The notes under the pieces were generated by a model. The model was given only the letters and a program-made list of their open reading frames with translations, had not been told where the DNA came from and did not search any database. A stretch of DNA of 64,000 nt, taken from contig NZ_FTNN01000003.1 of assembly GCF_900156405.1 (NCBI RefSeq), positions 124,001-188,000 of the forward strand. Direction: 5' to 3'. Below are positions 9,396 through 17,638 of this stretch, piece after piece. The DNA comes from Shewanella morhuae. Its GTDB lineage: Bacteria; Pseudomonadota; Gammaproteobacteria; Enterobacterales; Shewanellaceae. Position 1 is the first letter of the stretch; each line of letters opens with the position of its first letter. Both the position numbers and the translations under genes were made by a program.

Positions 9396-9416
9396 ATTTG
9401 GTTTATTGTAAGCCCC

Positions 9417-10001
9417 ATGAAAATTGAAACCCAATCTACTCGACAACATATTCTCGATATTGGCTATAAGCTAATCGTCAGAAAAGGCTTCTCCAGCGTC
9501 GGCTTATCCCTACTGCTGCAAGCCGCTGAAGTGCCTAAAGGCTCGTTTTATCATTACTTCAAATCCAAAGAACAATTTGGCGAAGCGCTGATTACTGATT
9601 ATTTTGATAAATATCAGTTAGCATTAGACACATTATTTAATGACTCAACACTGACGGGCTATCAACGCTTAATGCAGTACTGGCAACAATGGTTACATGT
9701 GCAAGCCGATGGCTGCATAGATCAGAAGTGTTTGGTTGTGAAACTCAGCGCCGAAGTGGCTGACCTATCCGAAGCCATGCGTGTCGCCTTACTTCACGGC
9801 TCCGCGAGCATTATCGAGAGATTAACGACTTGCGTTCAGACTGGCATCAACGATGGCTCTATCGCTACACAAGATCCGCAATCGACCGCTGAAATGTTGT
9901 ATCACATGTGGTTAGGCGCCAGCTTAATGAATAAGTTAGGCCACAGCGCTACCGCGCTTGAACGGACATTGGTGACCACTAAAGCAATTTTAAACCCATA
10001 G
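9417..10001 (+). CDS. nemR: NemR-like TetR family repressor (electrophile/hypochlorite sensor)
   Basis: A 194-residue TetR regulator with an N-terminal helix-turn-helix (residues ~10-55, ending AAEVPKGSFYHYFKSKEQFG). The C-terminal half resembles E. coli NemR, including CLVVKLSAEVADLSEAMR and WLGASLMNK. Cys105 and Lys173 correspond to NemR Cys106 and Lys175, which sense reactive chlorine, quinones and aldehydes by a reversible Cys-Lys bond. The gene is preceded by a NemR-type palindrome, and a second copy precedes the downstream yqhD gene, so the repressor probably controls itself and that operon. There is no clear Shine-Dalgarno sequence next to the ATG. That the inducers match those of E. 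coli is inference. Confidence 0.88.
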   Translation: MKIETQSTRQHILDIGYKLIVRKGFSSVGLSLLLQAAEVPKGSFYHYFKSKEQFGEALITDYFDKYQLALDTLFNDSTLTGYQRLMQYWQQWLHVQADGCIDQKCLVVKLSAEVADLSEAMRVALLHGSASIIERLTTCVQTGINDGSIATQDPQSTAEMLYHMWLGASLMNKLGHSATALERTLVTTKAILNP

Positions 10002-10094
10002 CAACTTGCTAGATTAAAAAACCAATTTTACTAATAGAGATTTGTTGATACAAATCAGCAATTAAAATTGAATCCATCGTTTACAACCACAAAA

Positions 10095-10109
10095 TAGACG
10101 ACTGGTCTA
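10095..10109. promoter_or_regulatory. NemR-type operator before yqhD
   Basis: TAGACGACTGGTCTA differs by a single central base from the site at 9381-9395. It lies 45 bases before the yqhD ATG, where it could block the promoter. Confidence 0.75.
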
Positions 10110-10154
10110 CTAATTTAAAACTTAATTAACCTAATAATAGGGATTACACCATCC

Positions 10155-11306
10155 ATGCTAAATTTTAACTATTACAATCCAACTCGTATTCGTTTTGGTA
10201 AAGATACTATCGCTGAAATCGACTCTTTAGTACCAAGCGATGCTAAGGTTATGATCCTATTTGGCGGCAGCAGTGCCAGAAAAACCGGTACATTAGATGA
10301 AGTAAAACAATCGCTGGGTAATCGTTTCATCGTCGAGTTTGATGGTATTGAGCCAAACCCAACCTACGAAACCTTAATGAAAGCCGTTACCCAAGTACGC
10401 GATCAGAATATCGACTTCCTCCTCGCAGTAGGTGGTGGTTCGGTCATTGATGGTACTAAATTTGTTGCCGCTGCAGCGGTATTTGACGGTGAACCGTGGG
10501 ATATTCTAATGGGTGCAAAAGTGACGCAAGCGATGCCCTTTGGTTCAGTATTAACCTTGCCTGCAACCGGTTCAGAGATGAACAATGCCAGCGTTGTAAC
10601 CCGTAAATCACTACAGGCTAAGCTGCCATTCCGTAATGATTTAGTTTACCCACAATTCTCAATACTTGATCCAACAAAAACCTTCACTCTGCCTGAGCGC
10701 CAAGTGGCCAACGGTGTGGTCGATGCTTTTGTGCACATTACCGAGCAATACTTGACTTACCCCGTTAACGCCGCCGTACAAGACAGATTTGCCGAAGGTT
10801 TATTGCAGACTCTCATTGAGCTTGGGCCAAAAGTACTGGTTCAGCCAGAGGATTACGACATTCGCGCTAACTTAATGTGGGTGGCCACAATGGCACTTAA
10901 TGGCACGATTGGTGTAGGCGTCCCCCATGACTGGGCAACCCACATGATTGGCCATGAACTGACCGCGCTTTACGATATCGACCACGCACGCACACTAGCA
11001 ATCGTACTGCCAGCTTTGCTGCAATGTACTAAAGAAGCCAAGCGCGAAAAGCTACTCCAATATGCAGACCGAGTGTGGCACATCAACACAGGTACAGATG
11101 ATGAGCGTATCGATGCCGCTATTGCCAAAACGAAAGCATTTTTTGAAGCGATGGGCATAGCGACACATTTATCTGCCTATGATCTTGATGCCAGCCACGT
11201 AGAAACAGTTATAAAGCAGCTTGAACTACACGGCATGGTCGCTCTAGGCGAACACGGCAATATTGACTCCGCAATGAGCCGCGACATTTTGACCTTAGCT
11301 TTATAA
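10155..11306 (+). CDS. yqhD: NADPH-dependent aldehyde reductase, YqhD-type iron/zinc alcohol dehydrogenase
   Basis: A 383-residue group III alcohol dehydrogenase very like E. coli YqhD, which reduces short aldehydes (acrolein, glyoxal, malondialdehyde, butanal) with NADPH. The N-terminal nucleotide-binding half shows AVGGGSVIDGTKF and TLPATGSEMNNASV. The metal site is intact: Asp190, His194, His263 and His277, aligned with YqhD Asp194/His198/His267/His281. The start follows ATAGGGATTACACC. It is linked to the NemR-like repressor by a matching operator, and is followed 78 bases later by a DJ-1 family gene, giving an aldehyde detoxification set. In E. coli yqhD is controlled by YqhC instead, so this wiring differs. 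Confidence 0.94.
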   Translation: MLNFNYYNPTRIRFGKDTIAEIDSLVPSDAKVMILFGGSSARKTGTLDEVKQSLGNRFIVEFDGIEPNPTYETLMKAVTQVRDQNIDFLLAVGGGSVIDGTKFVAAAAVFDGEPWDILMGAKVTQAMPFGSVLTLPATGSEMNNASVVTRKSLQAKLPFRNDLVYPQFSILDPTKTFTLPERQVANGVVDAFVHITEQYLTYPVNAAVQDRFAEGLLQTLIELGPKVLVQPEDYDIRANLMWVATMALNGTIGVGVPHDWATHMIGHELTALYDIDHARTLAIVLPALLQCTKEAKREKLLQYADRVWHINTGTDDERIDAAIAKTKAFFEAMGIATHLSAYDLDASHVETVIKQLELHGMVALGEHGNIDSAMSRDILTLAL

Positions 11307-11384
11307 CGTCAAACGGTATCCTTAACTGAACTAAACCCAGAGCTCACACGTATCGATGTGAGCAACTTAGGTAAAGGTATGAAA

Positions 11385-12071
11385 ATGAATATATTAATGG
11401 TACTAACATCACACGAAAAACTCGGCGACACAGGTCTTAAAACAGGCTTTTGGCTCGAAGAGTTTGCCTCACCTTTTTATACTTTTAAAGATAAAGGTTT
11501 CAACATTACTTTGGCCTCACCACTAGGCGGTCAACCACCGCTCGATCCAAAAAGTGATGAGCCTGACTTTCAGACCGAAGCCACTGCACGCTTTAGCAAA
11601 GATGCTGAAGCGCAAGCACTGTTAGCGAATACCACTCGCTTAAGTGAAGTCAACGCTGCCGATTATGACGCCGTTTTCTACCCAGGCGGCCACGGCCCAC
11701 TGTGGGATCTTGCCGAAGATAAACACTCTATCGCCTTGATAGAACAGTTTTATCAAGCCAATAAACCGCTAGGGTTGGTATGTCACGCCCCAGCGGCACT
11801 GCTGCACCCTAAAACCAGCGATGGTAAACCATTAGTCAGTGGTAAACGCGTTACTGGTTTTAGTAACTCCGAAGAAGAAGCCGTGCAGCTCACGCATATC
11901 GTGCCATTTTTAGTCGAAGACATGCTGCAAAAAAATGGCGGTACTTATGTTAAAGGTGACGATTGGACCAGCTTTGTTGTTGCGGATGCTCATTTGATCA
12001 CCGGCCAAAATCCAGGATCATCAGAAGCGGTTGCAGAAGCCATCGTCGCGCAACTGAACGTTAGAGGCTAA
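11385..12071 (+). CDS. DJ-1/PfpI superfamily protein (class I glutamine amidotransferase-like)
   Basis: A 228-residue protein of the DJ-1/ThiJ/PfpI superfamily, close to the Hsp31/glyoxalase III-type branch. The nucleophile elbow is visible as LVCHAPAALL, with Cys followed by His, and the GHGPLWDLAED segment supplies the oxyanion-side loop. Members convert methylglyoxal to lactate without cofactor or protect proteins from glycation; which applies here is inference. The ATG at 11385 was chosen because TAGGTAAAGG ends 7 bases before it and MNILMVLTSHEKLG is the family-typical beginning; upstream GTG 11358 and ATG 11379 are less likely. Probably co-transcribed with yqhD. Perfect inverted repeats follow the gene. 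Confidence 0.9.
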   Translation: MNILMVLTSHEKLGDTGLKTGFWLEEFASPFYTFKDKGFNITLASPLGGQPPLDPKSDEPDFQTEATARFSKDAEAQALLANTTRLSEVNAADYDAVFYPGGHGPLWDLAEDKHSIALIEQFYQANKPLGLVCHAPAALLHPKTSDGKPLVSGKRVTGFSNSEEEAVQLTHIVPFLVEDMLQKNGGTYVKGDDWTSFVVADAHLITGQNPGSSEAVAEAIVAQLNVRG

Positions 12072-12085
12072 GCAATAATATGCGA

Positions 12086-12114
12086 TACACTTCCTTCAAA
12101 ATGAAGGAAGTGTA
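12086..12114. repeat. Perfect 12 bp inverted repeat
   Basis: TACACTTCCTTC and GAAGGAAGTGTA pair perfectly around a 5 base loop, 15 bases after the DJ-1 gene stop. There is no T run after it, so it may be an attenuating or mRNA-stabilising stem rather than a classic terminator. Confidence 0.7.
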
Positions 12115-12131
12115 CTTAATCTGTTACCAAG

Positions 12132-12160
12132 TACTATCGCACCATAATAGTGCGATAGTA
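12132..12160. repeat. Perfect 11 bp inverted repeat before the GST gene
   Basis: TACTATCGCAC and GTGCGATAGTA pair perfectly around 7 bases, ending 34 bases before the GST start codon. It could be an operator for a dimeric regulator or a stem-loop in the mRNA. Confidence 0.7.
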
Positions 12161-12194
12161 ATAAAATGTACTGTCACAATAAAAAGGGAAGCCC

Positions 12195-12821
12195 ATGATC
12201 ACCTTGCACCATCTTAATAAATCACGATCTAAACGTATCATCTGGTTGCTAGAAGAACTGGGTCAACCTTATCAAATTAAGAGTTATCAGCGTGATAGCC
12301 AGACTTTTCTCGCGCCACCTGAACTCAAGCAAATCCATCCATTAGGTAAGTCACCCGTGATCGAAATCGACGGCCAAGTGATAGCCGAGTCGGGTGCAAT
12401 TACTGAGTATCTGATTGAAAAATTTGCAGCTGATAGCTTAGCGCCAGCAAGAGACAGTGCAGACTACATCAATTATCTACAATGGCTACACTTTGCCGAA
12501 AGCTCGGCCATGCTGCCTTTGTTGTTGCGTATGTTCGTGCAAAAAGACGGCTGTAAAACCAATTTCCTTGAAGGTTATGCCGCGATAGAAGTCAGCAAAA
12601 TTAGCCACTACTTCAATGATATGTTGGCAGGTAAAAGTTACCTTGTGGCAGATAAGCTCACTGGGGCAGATATCATGATGTCCTTCGTAGTAGAGCTATT
12701 AGCAAACAGTGGTGACCTCTCGAAATTTGAACATATTCAACGCTATGCCGTTAAATTATCACAAAATGCCGCATGGACTAAAGCGAGTCAAATCGAGAAA
12801 GATCTCGACGCAAGCGTATAA
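12195..12821 (+). CDS. Glutathione S-transferase family protein
   Basis: A 208-residue soluble GST. The N-terminal thioredoxin-like domain (residues 1-80) has the glutathione-binding segment LGKSPVIEIDGQVIAESGAITEYLI, with cis-Pro and the Glu-Ser pair of the gamma-glutamyl site. The C-terminal helical domain covers 90-205. The beginning MITLHHLNKSRSKRIIWLLEEL resembles bacterial GSTs that use Ser as the activating residue. A strong AAAAAGGGAA ribosome-binding site precedes the ATG. It follows the aldehyde-detoxification genes in the same orientation, but two perfect stem-loops lie between, so it may be separately regulated. The natural substrate is unknown. Confidence 0.92.
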   Translation: MITLHHLNKSRSKRIIWLLEELGQPYQIKSYQRDSQTFLAPPELKQIHPLGKSPVIEIDGQVIAESGAITEYLIEKFAADSLAPARDSADYINYLQWLHFAESSAMLPLLLRMFVQKDGCKTNFLEGYAAIEVSKISHYFNDMLAGKSYLVADKLTGADIMMSFVVELLANSGDLSKFEHIQRYAVKLSQNAAWTKASQIEKDLDASV

Positions 12822-13028
12822 TTTCAGCGTTAAGCTCGGGCGCATAAGAGATGAGTGCCCGTGCTTTAAAATATTCAATTCCACCTCTTTTGGCCTCGCC
12901 TTTCCTACCCGCTGTAGACCTTCTATCTAGCAACAATCTCGACCACTGAAACTAAACAAACATCATGATTTTTAGTAGAAAAGAGTCTAATCTTGATCAA
13001 CTCCATTTAAACACGACAAGGATCTTGC

Positions 13029-13535
13029 ATGCGCTCACTTACACTTATCGGCTTAATGCTATTTAGTATGTTGGCTCAGGCAGTGGTTTATAAATGGGTT
13101 GATAAAGATGGTAAAGTCCATTACTCCGATGAACCACAGCCTAATGCTCAAATCGTAGAGTTAAAGGATAAAACCTTAAATCAAATTAGCTTACCTCTGC
13201 CAAAAACAGATATGGATGACGCTAATCAAGCAATTGAATCAATTCAATATCAAGTCGACATTACTTCTCCGAGTGAAGAGGAAACCGTTAGAAATAATAA
13301 TGGTGATTTTGAAGTCGTTGCAACCATCACACCAGAGCTTAAAGGCCAATATTTAATGGCGATCAAACTCGATGGCAAGCCTATTGGTCAACCGCAAATT
13401 GGCAATGTTTTTCAACTTAAAAACATCGACAGAGGTCAACATACCTTAGTCGTTGACGCCATGACTCAAAACGGCAAAGTCTTTGCATCAAGTCCACCAA
13501 GAAAGATATTTCTTCATCAAGCAACTAAGCGTTAA
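13029..13535 (+). CDS. Exported DUF4124 domain protein
   Basis: A 168-residue protein with a clear Sec signal peptide (residues 1-18, MRSLTLIGLMLFSMLAQA) followed by the DUF4124 signature VVYKWVDKDGKVHYSDEPQPNA. The C-terminal part (80-165) looks like a small beta-sandwich (FEVVATITPELKGQYLMAIKLDGKPIGQP). It is probably periplasmic. It lies directly upstream of ntrB, 153 bases away and in the same orientation; this arrangement is common in Shewanella-like genomes, but a role in nitrogen control is not shown. AAGGATCTTGC precedes the ATG. Confidence 0.9.
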   Translation: MRSLTLIGLMLFSMLAQAVVYKWVDKDGKVHYSDEPQPNAQIVELKDKTLNQISLPLPKTDMDDANQAIESIQYQVDITSPSEEETVRNNNGDFEVVATITPELKGQYLMAIKLDGKPIGQPQIGNVFQLKNIDRGQHTLVVDAMTQNGKVFASSPPRKIFLHQATKR

Positions 13536-13637
13536 TCAAAGCAATATTGGGTTTGAATCTAGTTTAAAGACTTTAAATACATAATGTTAGATTAATATTC
13601 ATCTCTTAAACCGTTTGATGAAGCCAAGTTGCAGCTC

Positions 13638-13652
13638 GCACCAAATTGGTGC
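13638..13652. promoter_or_regulatory. Candidate NtrC-binding palindrome before ntrB
   Basis: GCACCAAATTGGTGC is a perfect 7-1-7 palindrome, very close to the NtrC site consensus TGCACyAAAwTGGTGCA. It lies 37 bases upstream of ntrB, as for the repressing NtrC sites that overlap glnL promoters in enterobacteria. A second partial copy (GGTGCAACC) is at 13661. Confidence 0.72.
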
Positions 13653-13688
13653 AACATAACGGTGCAACCTTATTTCTAGGAACGGTCA

Positions 13689-14735
13689 ATGGATAAAGAG
13701 ATTCTACTCAATCACTTAGTTACTGCAGTGCTTGTTATCGATCAAGATCTCAAGCCTTGTTATGCCAATGCAGCGGCTGAGCAATTATTAGGCGTAGGTA
13801 GCCATAGATTGGTAGAGCAGACTTTGTCTGAGCATTATCAAATACTCGGTGTTGAAGACCACATTTTAATGGACGCCGTAAAAGCTAGCCAAGGGCTAAC
13901 GGTAAACACCACCACGCTAGTCACCCTCGATGGTCAACACCATACTGTTGATTTAACATTGATCCCACTCGATGACACTGCAAAAATGAGCCTGCTTGAG
14001 CTTCGCCAAGTCGATCAACAAAGACGCATTCATCAACAACTCAACCAAGATGCTCAGCAACAAGCTGCGCAGTTTTTGGTGCGTAATTTAGCCCATGAAA
14101 TTAAAAACCCTTTAGGCGGGCTTCGCGGCGCAGCGCAGCTATTATCACGGGAACTTGATAGCCCTGAATTGAAGGAATTCACGACGCTCATCATAGAGCA
14201 AGCGGATCGCCTGCGTAATTTAGTCGACCGGCTACTCGGACCACAAAGGCCGACACAGCACAGTCTGCACAACATTCATCAGGTGGTGCAAAAAGTCTAT
14301 AAGTTAGTAGAAGTGGCGCTGCCTGCTAACGTACGACTTAAACGGGATTACGACCCATCAATTCCTGATATCGAAATAGATGCTGAGCAGATGCAGCAAG
14401 CGGTACTGAATATTTTGCAAAATGCGCTGCAGGCACTTGAACATACAGGCGGGGAGATTTTAATCCGCACGCGGACCCAACATCAAGTCACCATTGGTGC
14501 CAAACGCCACAAGCTAGTGCTAACGCTATCGATTATCGACAACGGTCCCGGCATACCGCCTGAGCTAATAGACACATTATTTTACCCCATGGTGACAGGC
14601 CGTGAACAAGGTTCAGGTTTAGGCCTCTCGATTGCCCATAATATTGCCCGTTTACACTCGGGAAGAATCGATTGCCTTTCCAGCGCAGGGCATACCGAAT
14701 TCACCATTTCACTACCGATTTTAAGCGTTAAATAA
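13689..14735 (+). CDS. glnL: Nitrogen regulation histidine kinase NtrB (NRII)
   Basis: A 348-residue cytoplasmic sensor kinase without membrane segments. A PAS domain (residues ~5-115) is followed by the dimerisation/phospho-acceptor helix with the H-box LAHEIKNPLGGLRGAAQLL and an HATPase domain with N-box LNILQNALQAL, G1 DNGPGIP and G2 GSGLGLSIAHN. It phosphorylates or dephosphorylates NtrC according to PII (GlnB) and so reports glutamine status. TCTAGGAAC precedes the ATG. A 38 base gap to ntrC indicates an operon. An NtrC-like palindrome upstream suggests autoregulation; glnA is not adjacent, unlike in E. coli. Confidence 0.96.
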   Translation: MDKEILLNHLVTAVLVIDQDLKPCYANAAAEQLLGVGSHRLVEQTLSEHYQILGVEDHILMDAVKASQGLTVNTTTLVTLDGQHHTVDLTLIPLDDTAKMSLLELRQVDQQRRIHQQLNQDAQQQAAQFLVRNLAHEIKNPLGGLRGAAQLLSRELDSPELKEFTTLIIEQADRLRNLVDRLLGPQRPTQHSLHNIHQVVQKVYKLVEVALPANVRLKRDYDPSIPDIEIDAEQMQQAVLNILQNALQALEHTGGEILIRTRTQHQVTIGAKRHKLVLTLSIIDNGPGIPPELIDTLFYPMVTGREQGSGLGLSIAHNIARLHSGRIDCLSSAGHTEFTISLPILSVK

Positions 14736-14773
14736 TTTCAACAATACCGGCCTATGTCGTATGAGGAAGCAAG

Positions 14774-16186
14774 ATGCGAATTAGTGAACAAGTATGGATC
14801 CTCGACGATGACAGCTCGATACGTTGGGTGCTCGAAAAGGCACTGCAAAGTGCCAAGCTCAGTACCGCCAGTTTTGCCGCCGCCGAATCCCTGTGGCAGG
14901 CATTAGAGATATCGCAACCATGCGTAATCGTGTCGGATATTCGTATGCCAGGTACCAGCGGTTTAAGCCTGCTCGAGCGGTTGCAGGTGCATTACCCTCA
15001 TATTCCCGTCATCATCATGACCGCACACTCGGATTTAGACAGTGCGGTGAGCGCCTACCAAGCAGGCGCATTTGAGTATCTGCCTAAGCCCTTTGACATC
15101 GATGAGGCTATCTCACTGGTCGAGCGCGCTATCACCCATGCTACAGAGCAAAGTCCTGCACCAGTAAAAGAAGCCCAAGTTAAAACACCGGAGATTATCG
15201 GTGAAGCGCCAGCCATGCAGGAAGTATTTCGCGCTATCGGCAGGCTCTCGCGTTCATCCATTAGTGTGCTTATCAATGGTCAATCGGGAACGGGTAAAGA
15301 ATTAGTCGCGGGGGCATTACACAAACACAGCCCACGTAAAGATAAACCTTTTATCGCCTTGAATATGGCTGCTATTCCTCGGGATTTGATCGAGTCTGAG
15401 CTTTTCGGCCACGAAAAAGGCGCCTTCACTGGCGCGGCTAATGTACGCCAAGGACGTTTCGAGCAAGCCAATGGTGGCACGCTATTTTTAGATGAAATCG
15501 GCGATATGCCGCTAGACGTACAAACGCGGTTACTTAGGGTACTCGCCGATGGCCAATTCTACCGCGTAGGAGGGCATAATCCTGTGCAAGTGGATGTACG
15601 AATTATTGCGGCGACTCACCAAGATCTTGAATTATTGGTGCAAAAAGGTGGGTTTAGGGAAGACCTATTCCATCGACTTAATGTAATCCGCGTACACTTG
15701 CCGCCATTGTCACAAAGACGGGAAGATATTCCTCAGCTGGCCAGACATTTTCTCGCATCAGCTGCTAAGGAAATTGGGGTAGAAACTAAGATAATGACCA
15801 AGGAAACCGCGATAAAACTCTCCCAACTACCTTGGACCGGTAATGTTCGGCAGCTCGAAAACACCTGCCGCTGGCTAACCGTCATGGCATCTGGGCAAGA
15901 AATATTACCTCAAGATTTACCGCCAGAACTGCTAAAAGAGCCCGTGAATACCACCCATACGGCAAAAGGTAGCCAAGATTGGCAATCAGCTCTGACAGAA
16001 TGGATAGATCAAAAACTATCTGAAGGAAACAACGACCTGCTTACAGAGGTACAGCCGGCCTTCGAGCGCATACTGCTAGAAACAGCACTGCGTCACACTC
16101 AAGGCCATAAACAAGAAGCGGCCAAACGCTTAGGTTGGGGACGAAATACCTTAACGCGAAAACTAAAAGAACTATCGATGGATTAA
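14774..16186 (+). CDS. glnG: Nitrogen regulation response regulator NtrC (sigma-54 activator)
   Basis: A 470-residue enhancer-binding protein. Receiver domain with acidic pocket DDD at 11-13 and phospho-acceptor Asp55 (VIVSDIRMPG); AAA+ sigma-54 interaction domain from about 140 with Walker A GQSGTGKE, the sigma-54 contact loop EKGAFTGA and Walker B GGTLFLDEIGDMP; C-terminal Fis-type HTH ending QEAAKRLGWGRNTLTRKLKEL. When phosphorylated by NtrB it activates nitrogen-limitation promoters. GAGGAAGC lies before the ATG. The window holds a sigma-54 promoter near 24584, but nothing shows NtrC acts there. Confidence 0.97.
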   Translation: MRISEQVWILDDDSSIRWVLEKALQSAKLSTASFAAAESLWQALEISQPCVIVSDIRMPGTSGLSLLERLQVHYPHIPVIIMTAHSDLDSAVSAYQAGAFEYLPKPFDIDEAISLVERAITHATEQSPAPVKEAQVKTPEIIGEAPAMQEVFRAIGRLSRSSISVLINGQSGTGKELVAGALHKHSPRKDKPFIALNMAAIPRDLIESELFGHEKGAFTGAANVRQGRFEQANGGTLFLDEIGDMPLDVQTRLLRVLADGQFYRVGGHNPVQVDVRIIAATHQDLELLVQKGGFREDLFHRLNVIRVHLPPLSQRREDIPQLARHFLASAAKEIGVETKIMTKETAIKLSQLPWTGNVRQLENTCRWLTVMASGQEILPQDLPPELLKEPVNTTHTAKGSQDWQSALTEWIDQKLSEGNNDLLTEVQPAFERILLETALRHTQGHKQEAAKRLGWGRNTLTRKLKELSMD

Positions 16187-16232
16187 ACCAACAAGGTGGA
16201 GCACACCTTAGTAGTTCCCTGCACCAAACTCG

Positions 16233-16646
16233 TTAAGTCAACACTTGTAGCATGACTCGTAGCAAATTGATTAGGCTAAAATAAATGGCACGCACCATAC
16301 TTCTACGCTTGCGGCCTACCAAACATTCCTCAATCAAAATGTTACTTGTTACAGCACAACGCAAACGCGCACGCCAAAAGAAGGGAAAAGGGAAAATTCT
16401 CAGCTGATATTGCCTCGCTCCATGAGTAAGCTCTATATGTTTTGGAAGATAAAAAAGATGCCGTTTATACCATAGTGTTGGCGGCATCTTTTCTATCTCT
16501 AATTGAACTTGCTGCACCTGACAAATCAATACATCTTTGTTTTGCTGTAACAGCAACTCAAAGTGGGTCGATAATCTATGATAACGACAAATAAGCTTAG
16601 TGTTGTCATCTAATCGGTGACTTTGTTGCTCTATCCATGACGCCAT
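16233..16646 (-). CDS. Hypothetical protein, 137 residues
   Basis: Not recognised. A basic protein rich in Gln and His in its first half (MASWIEQQSHRLDDNTKLICRYHRLSTHFELLLQQNKD). It has an aromatic cluster around residues 85-90 (IFPFPFFWRARLR) and a hydrophobic C-terminus (IYFSLINLLRVMLQVLT) that may associate with membranes. No signal peptide is present. AGGAGTAGGGATAT precedes the ATG on the minus strand, a convincing ribosome-binding site. It lies convergent to ntrC and downstream of fieF on the same strand, 62 bases away, so it could be the second gene of that unit. Confidence 0.72.
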   Translation of the reverse strand: MASWIEQQSHRLDDNTKLICRYHRLSTHFELLLQQNKDVLICQVQQVQLEIEKMPPTLWYKRHLFYLPKHIELTHGARQYQLRIFPFPFFWRARLRCAVTSNILIEECLVGRKRRSMVRAIYFSLINLLRVMLQVLT

Positions 16647-16708
16647 ATATCCCTACTCCTAAGCGATAAACACCGCTTTATCATCCATGTATTTAACATC
16701 AAAGAGAC

Positions 16709-17587
16709 TTAAGTGACCTGTACTGGATCTTGGTGAATAATGACCTCGGCATCTTCAAAGGCTGCTTTAACCCGTAAGCCTGTTGTATCAGCAATACTGT
16801 GAGCCTCATTTAAACTCAAATTACCATCGAGCTCTAAATGAAACTGAATAAAGGTTGTTTTCCCCGCTTGACGAGTCCGTAGGTCATGTAACCCTTGTAC
16901 ACGCGGATCTTCTTTGGCAATTGTTTTAATCTGCTGACGGGTTTCGTCGTCGAGTTCCCTATCTAACAAGGCTTGAATTGAACGATAGCCTAAGCCATAG
17001 GCTTGATGACCAATATACAATGCAATTAATACGGCAAACAATCCATCAGCCCACCACCAGCCATATTGCGCTAGCACTAACGCCAGTAACACTGCGCCAT
17101 TAAGGAATAAGTCAGATTTGTAATGTAGGGTATCGGCTTCTACCACTGTGCTTTTGGTCACCGCTAAGGCGCGCTTCTGTAACATGACTAACGCTAAGGT
17201 TAGTACAATTGCAATAACAGAAACCACTACGCCGATGGCGGCATTATCGACTGGCGCTGGCGTTAATAGGCGCTCTCCACCGTAGAAAAACAATAGAAAT
17301 GCAGAGCCCATGATGAAGGCTGATTGCGCCAAAGAAGCCAAAGGCTCTGCCTTACCATGGCCATATCTGTGGTCTTGATCCGGAGGCACAATAGCGTAAC
17401 GAATAGCAATAAAGTTGATAATAGAGGCGAGCGCGTCGGCGAAAGAGTCCGTCAAGGATGCCAGCATACTGGCAGAACCAGAGTAAAACCAAGCAAACAT
17501 CTTGATAACAATAAGGGTCAAAGCGGTAGCCACTGAAGCGCGGCTAGCCAGTTTGACCCAAAAATCATATTGAGAAATTTGATTCAT
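16709..17587 (-). CDS. fieF: Cation diffusion facilitator FieF (iron/zinc efflux)
   Basis: A 292-residue inner-membrane CDF transporter with six predicted helices and a cytoplasmic C-terminal domain (from ~210) that shows the metal-dimer segment VQGLHDLRTRQAGKTTFIQFHLELDG. The transport site acidic residues are visible in helix II (LTDSFADALAS, Asp47 and Asp51) and helix V (HYKSD). The intermembrane loop has DHRYGHGKAEPLASL. It exports divalent cations (Fe2+, Zn2+, Cd2+) using the proton gradient. It starts 51 bases downstream of cpxP's stop on the same strand, so cpxP and fieF may be co-transcribed; this order is also seen in enterobacteria. Confidence 0.94.
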   Translation of the reverse strand: MNQISQYDFWVKLASRASVATALTLIVIKMFAWFYSGSASMLASLTDSFADALASIINFIAIRYAIVPPDQDHRYGHGKAEPLASLAQSAFIMGSAFLLFFYGGERLLTPAPVDNAAIGVVVSVIAIVLTLALVMLQKRALAVTKSTVVEADTLHYKSDLFLNGAVLLALVLAQYGWWWADGLFAVLIALYIGHQAYGLGYRSIQALLDRELDDETRQQIKTIAKEDPRVQGLHDLRTRQAGKTTFIQFHLELDGNLSLNEAHSIADTTGLRVKAAFEDAEVIIHQDPVQVT

Positions 17588-17638
17588 AGGGAAGTTTTAT
17601 TAGAAAGCAATGACCCTATTGTATATCAGCTGCCGTAT

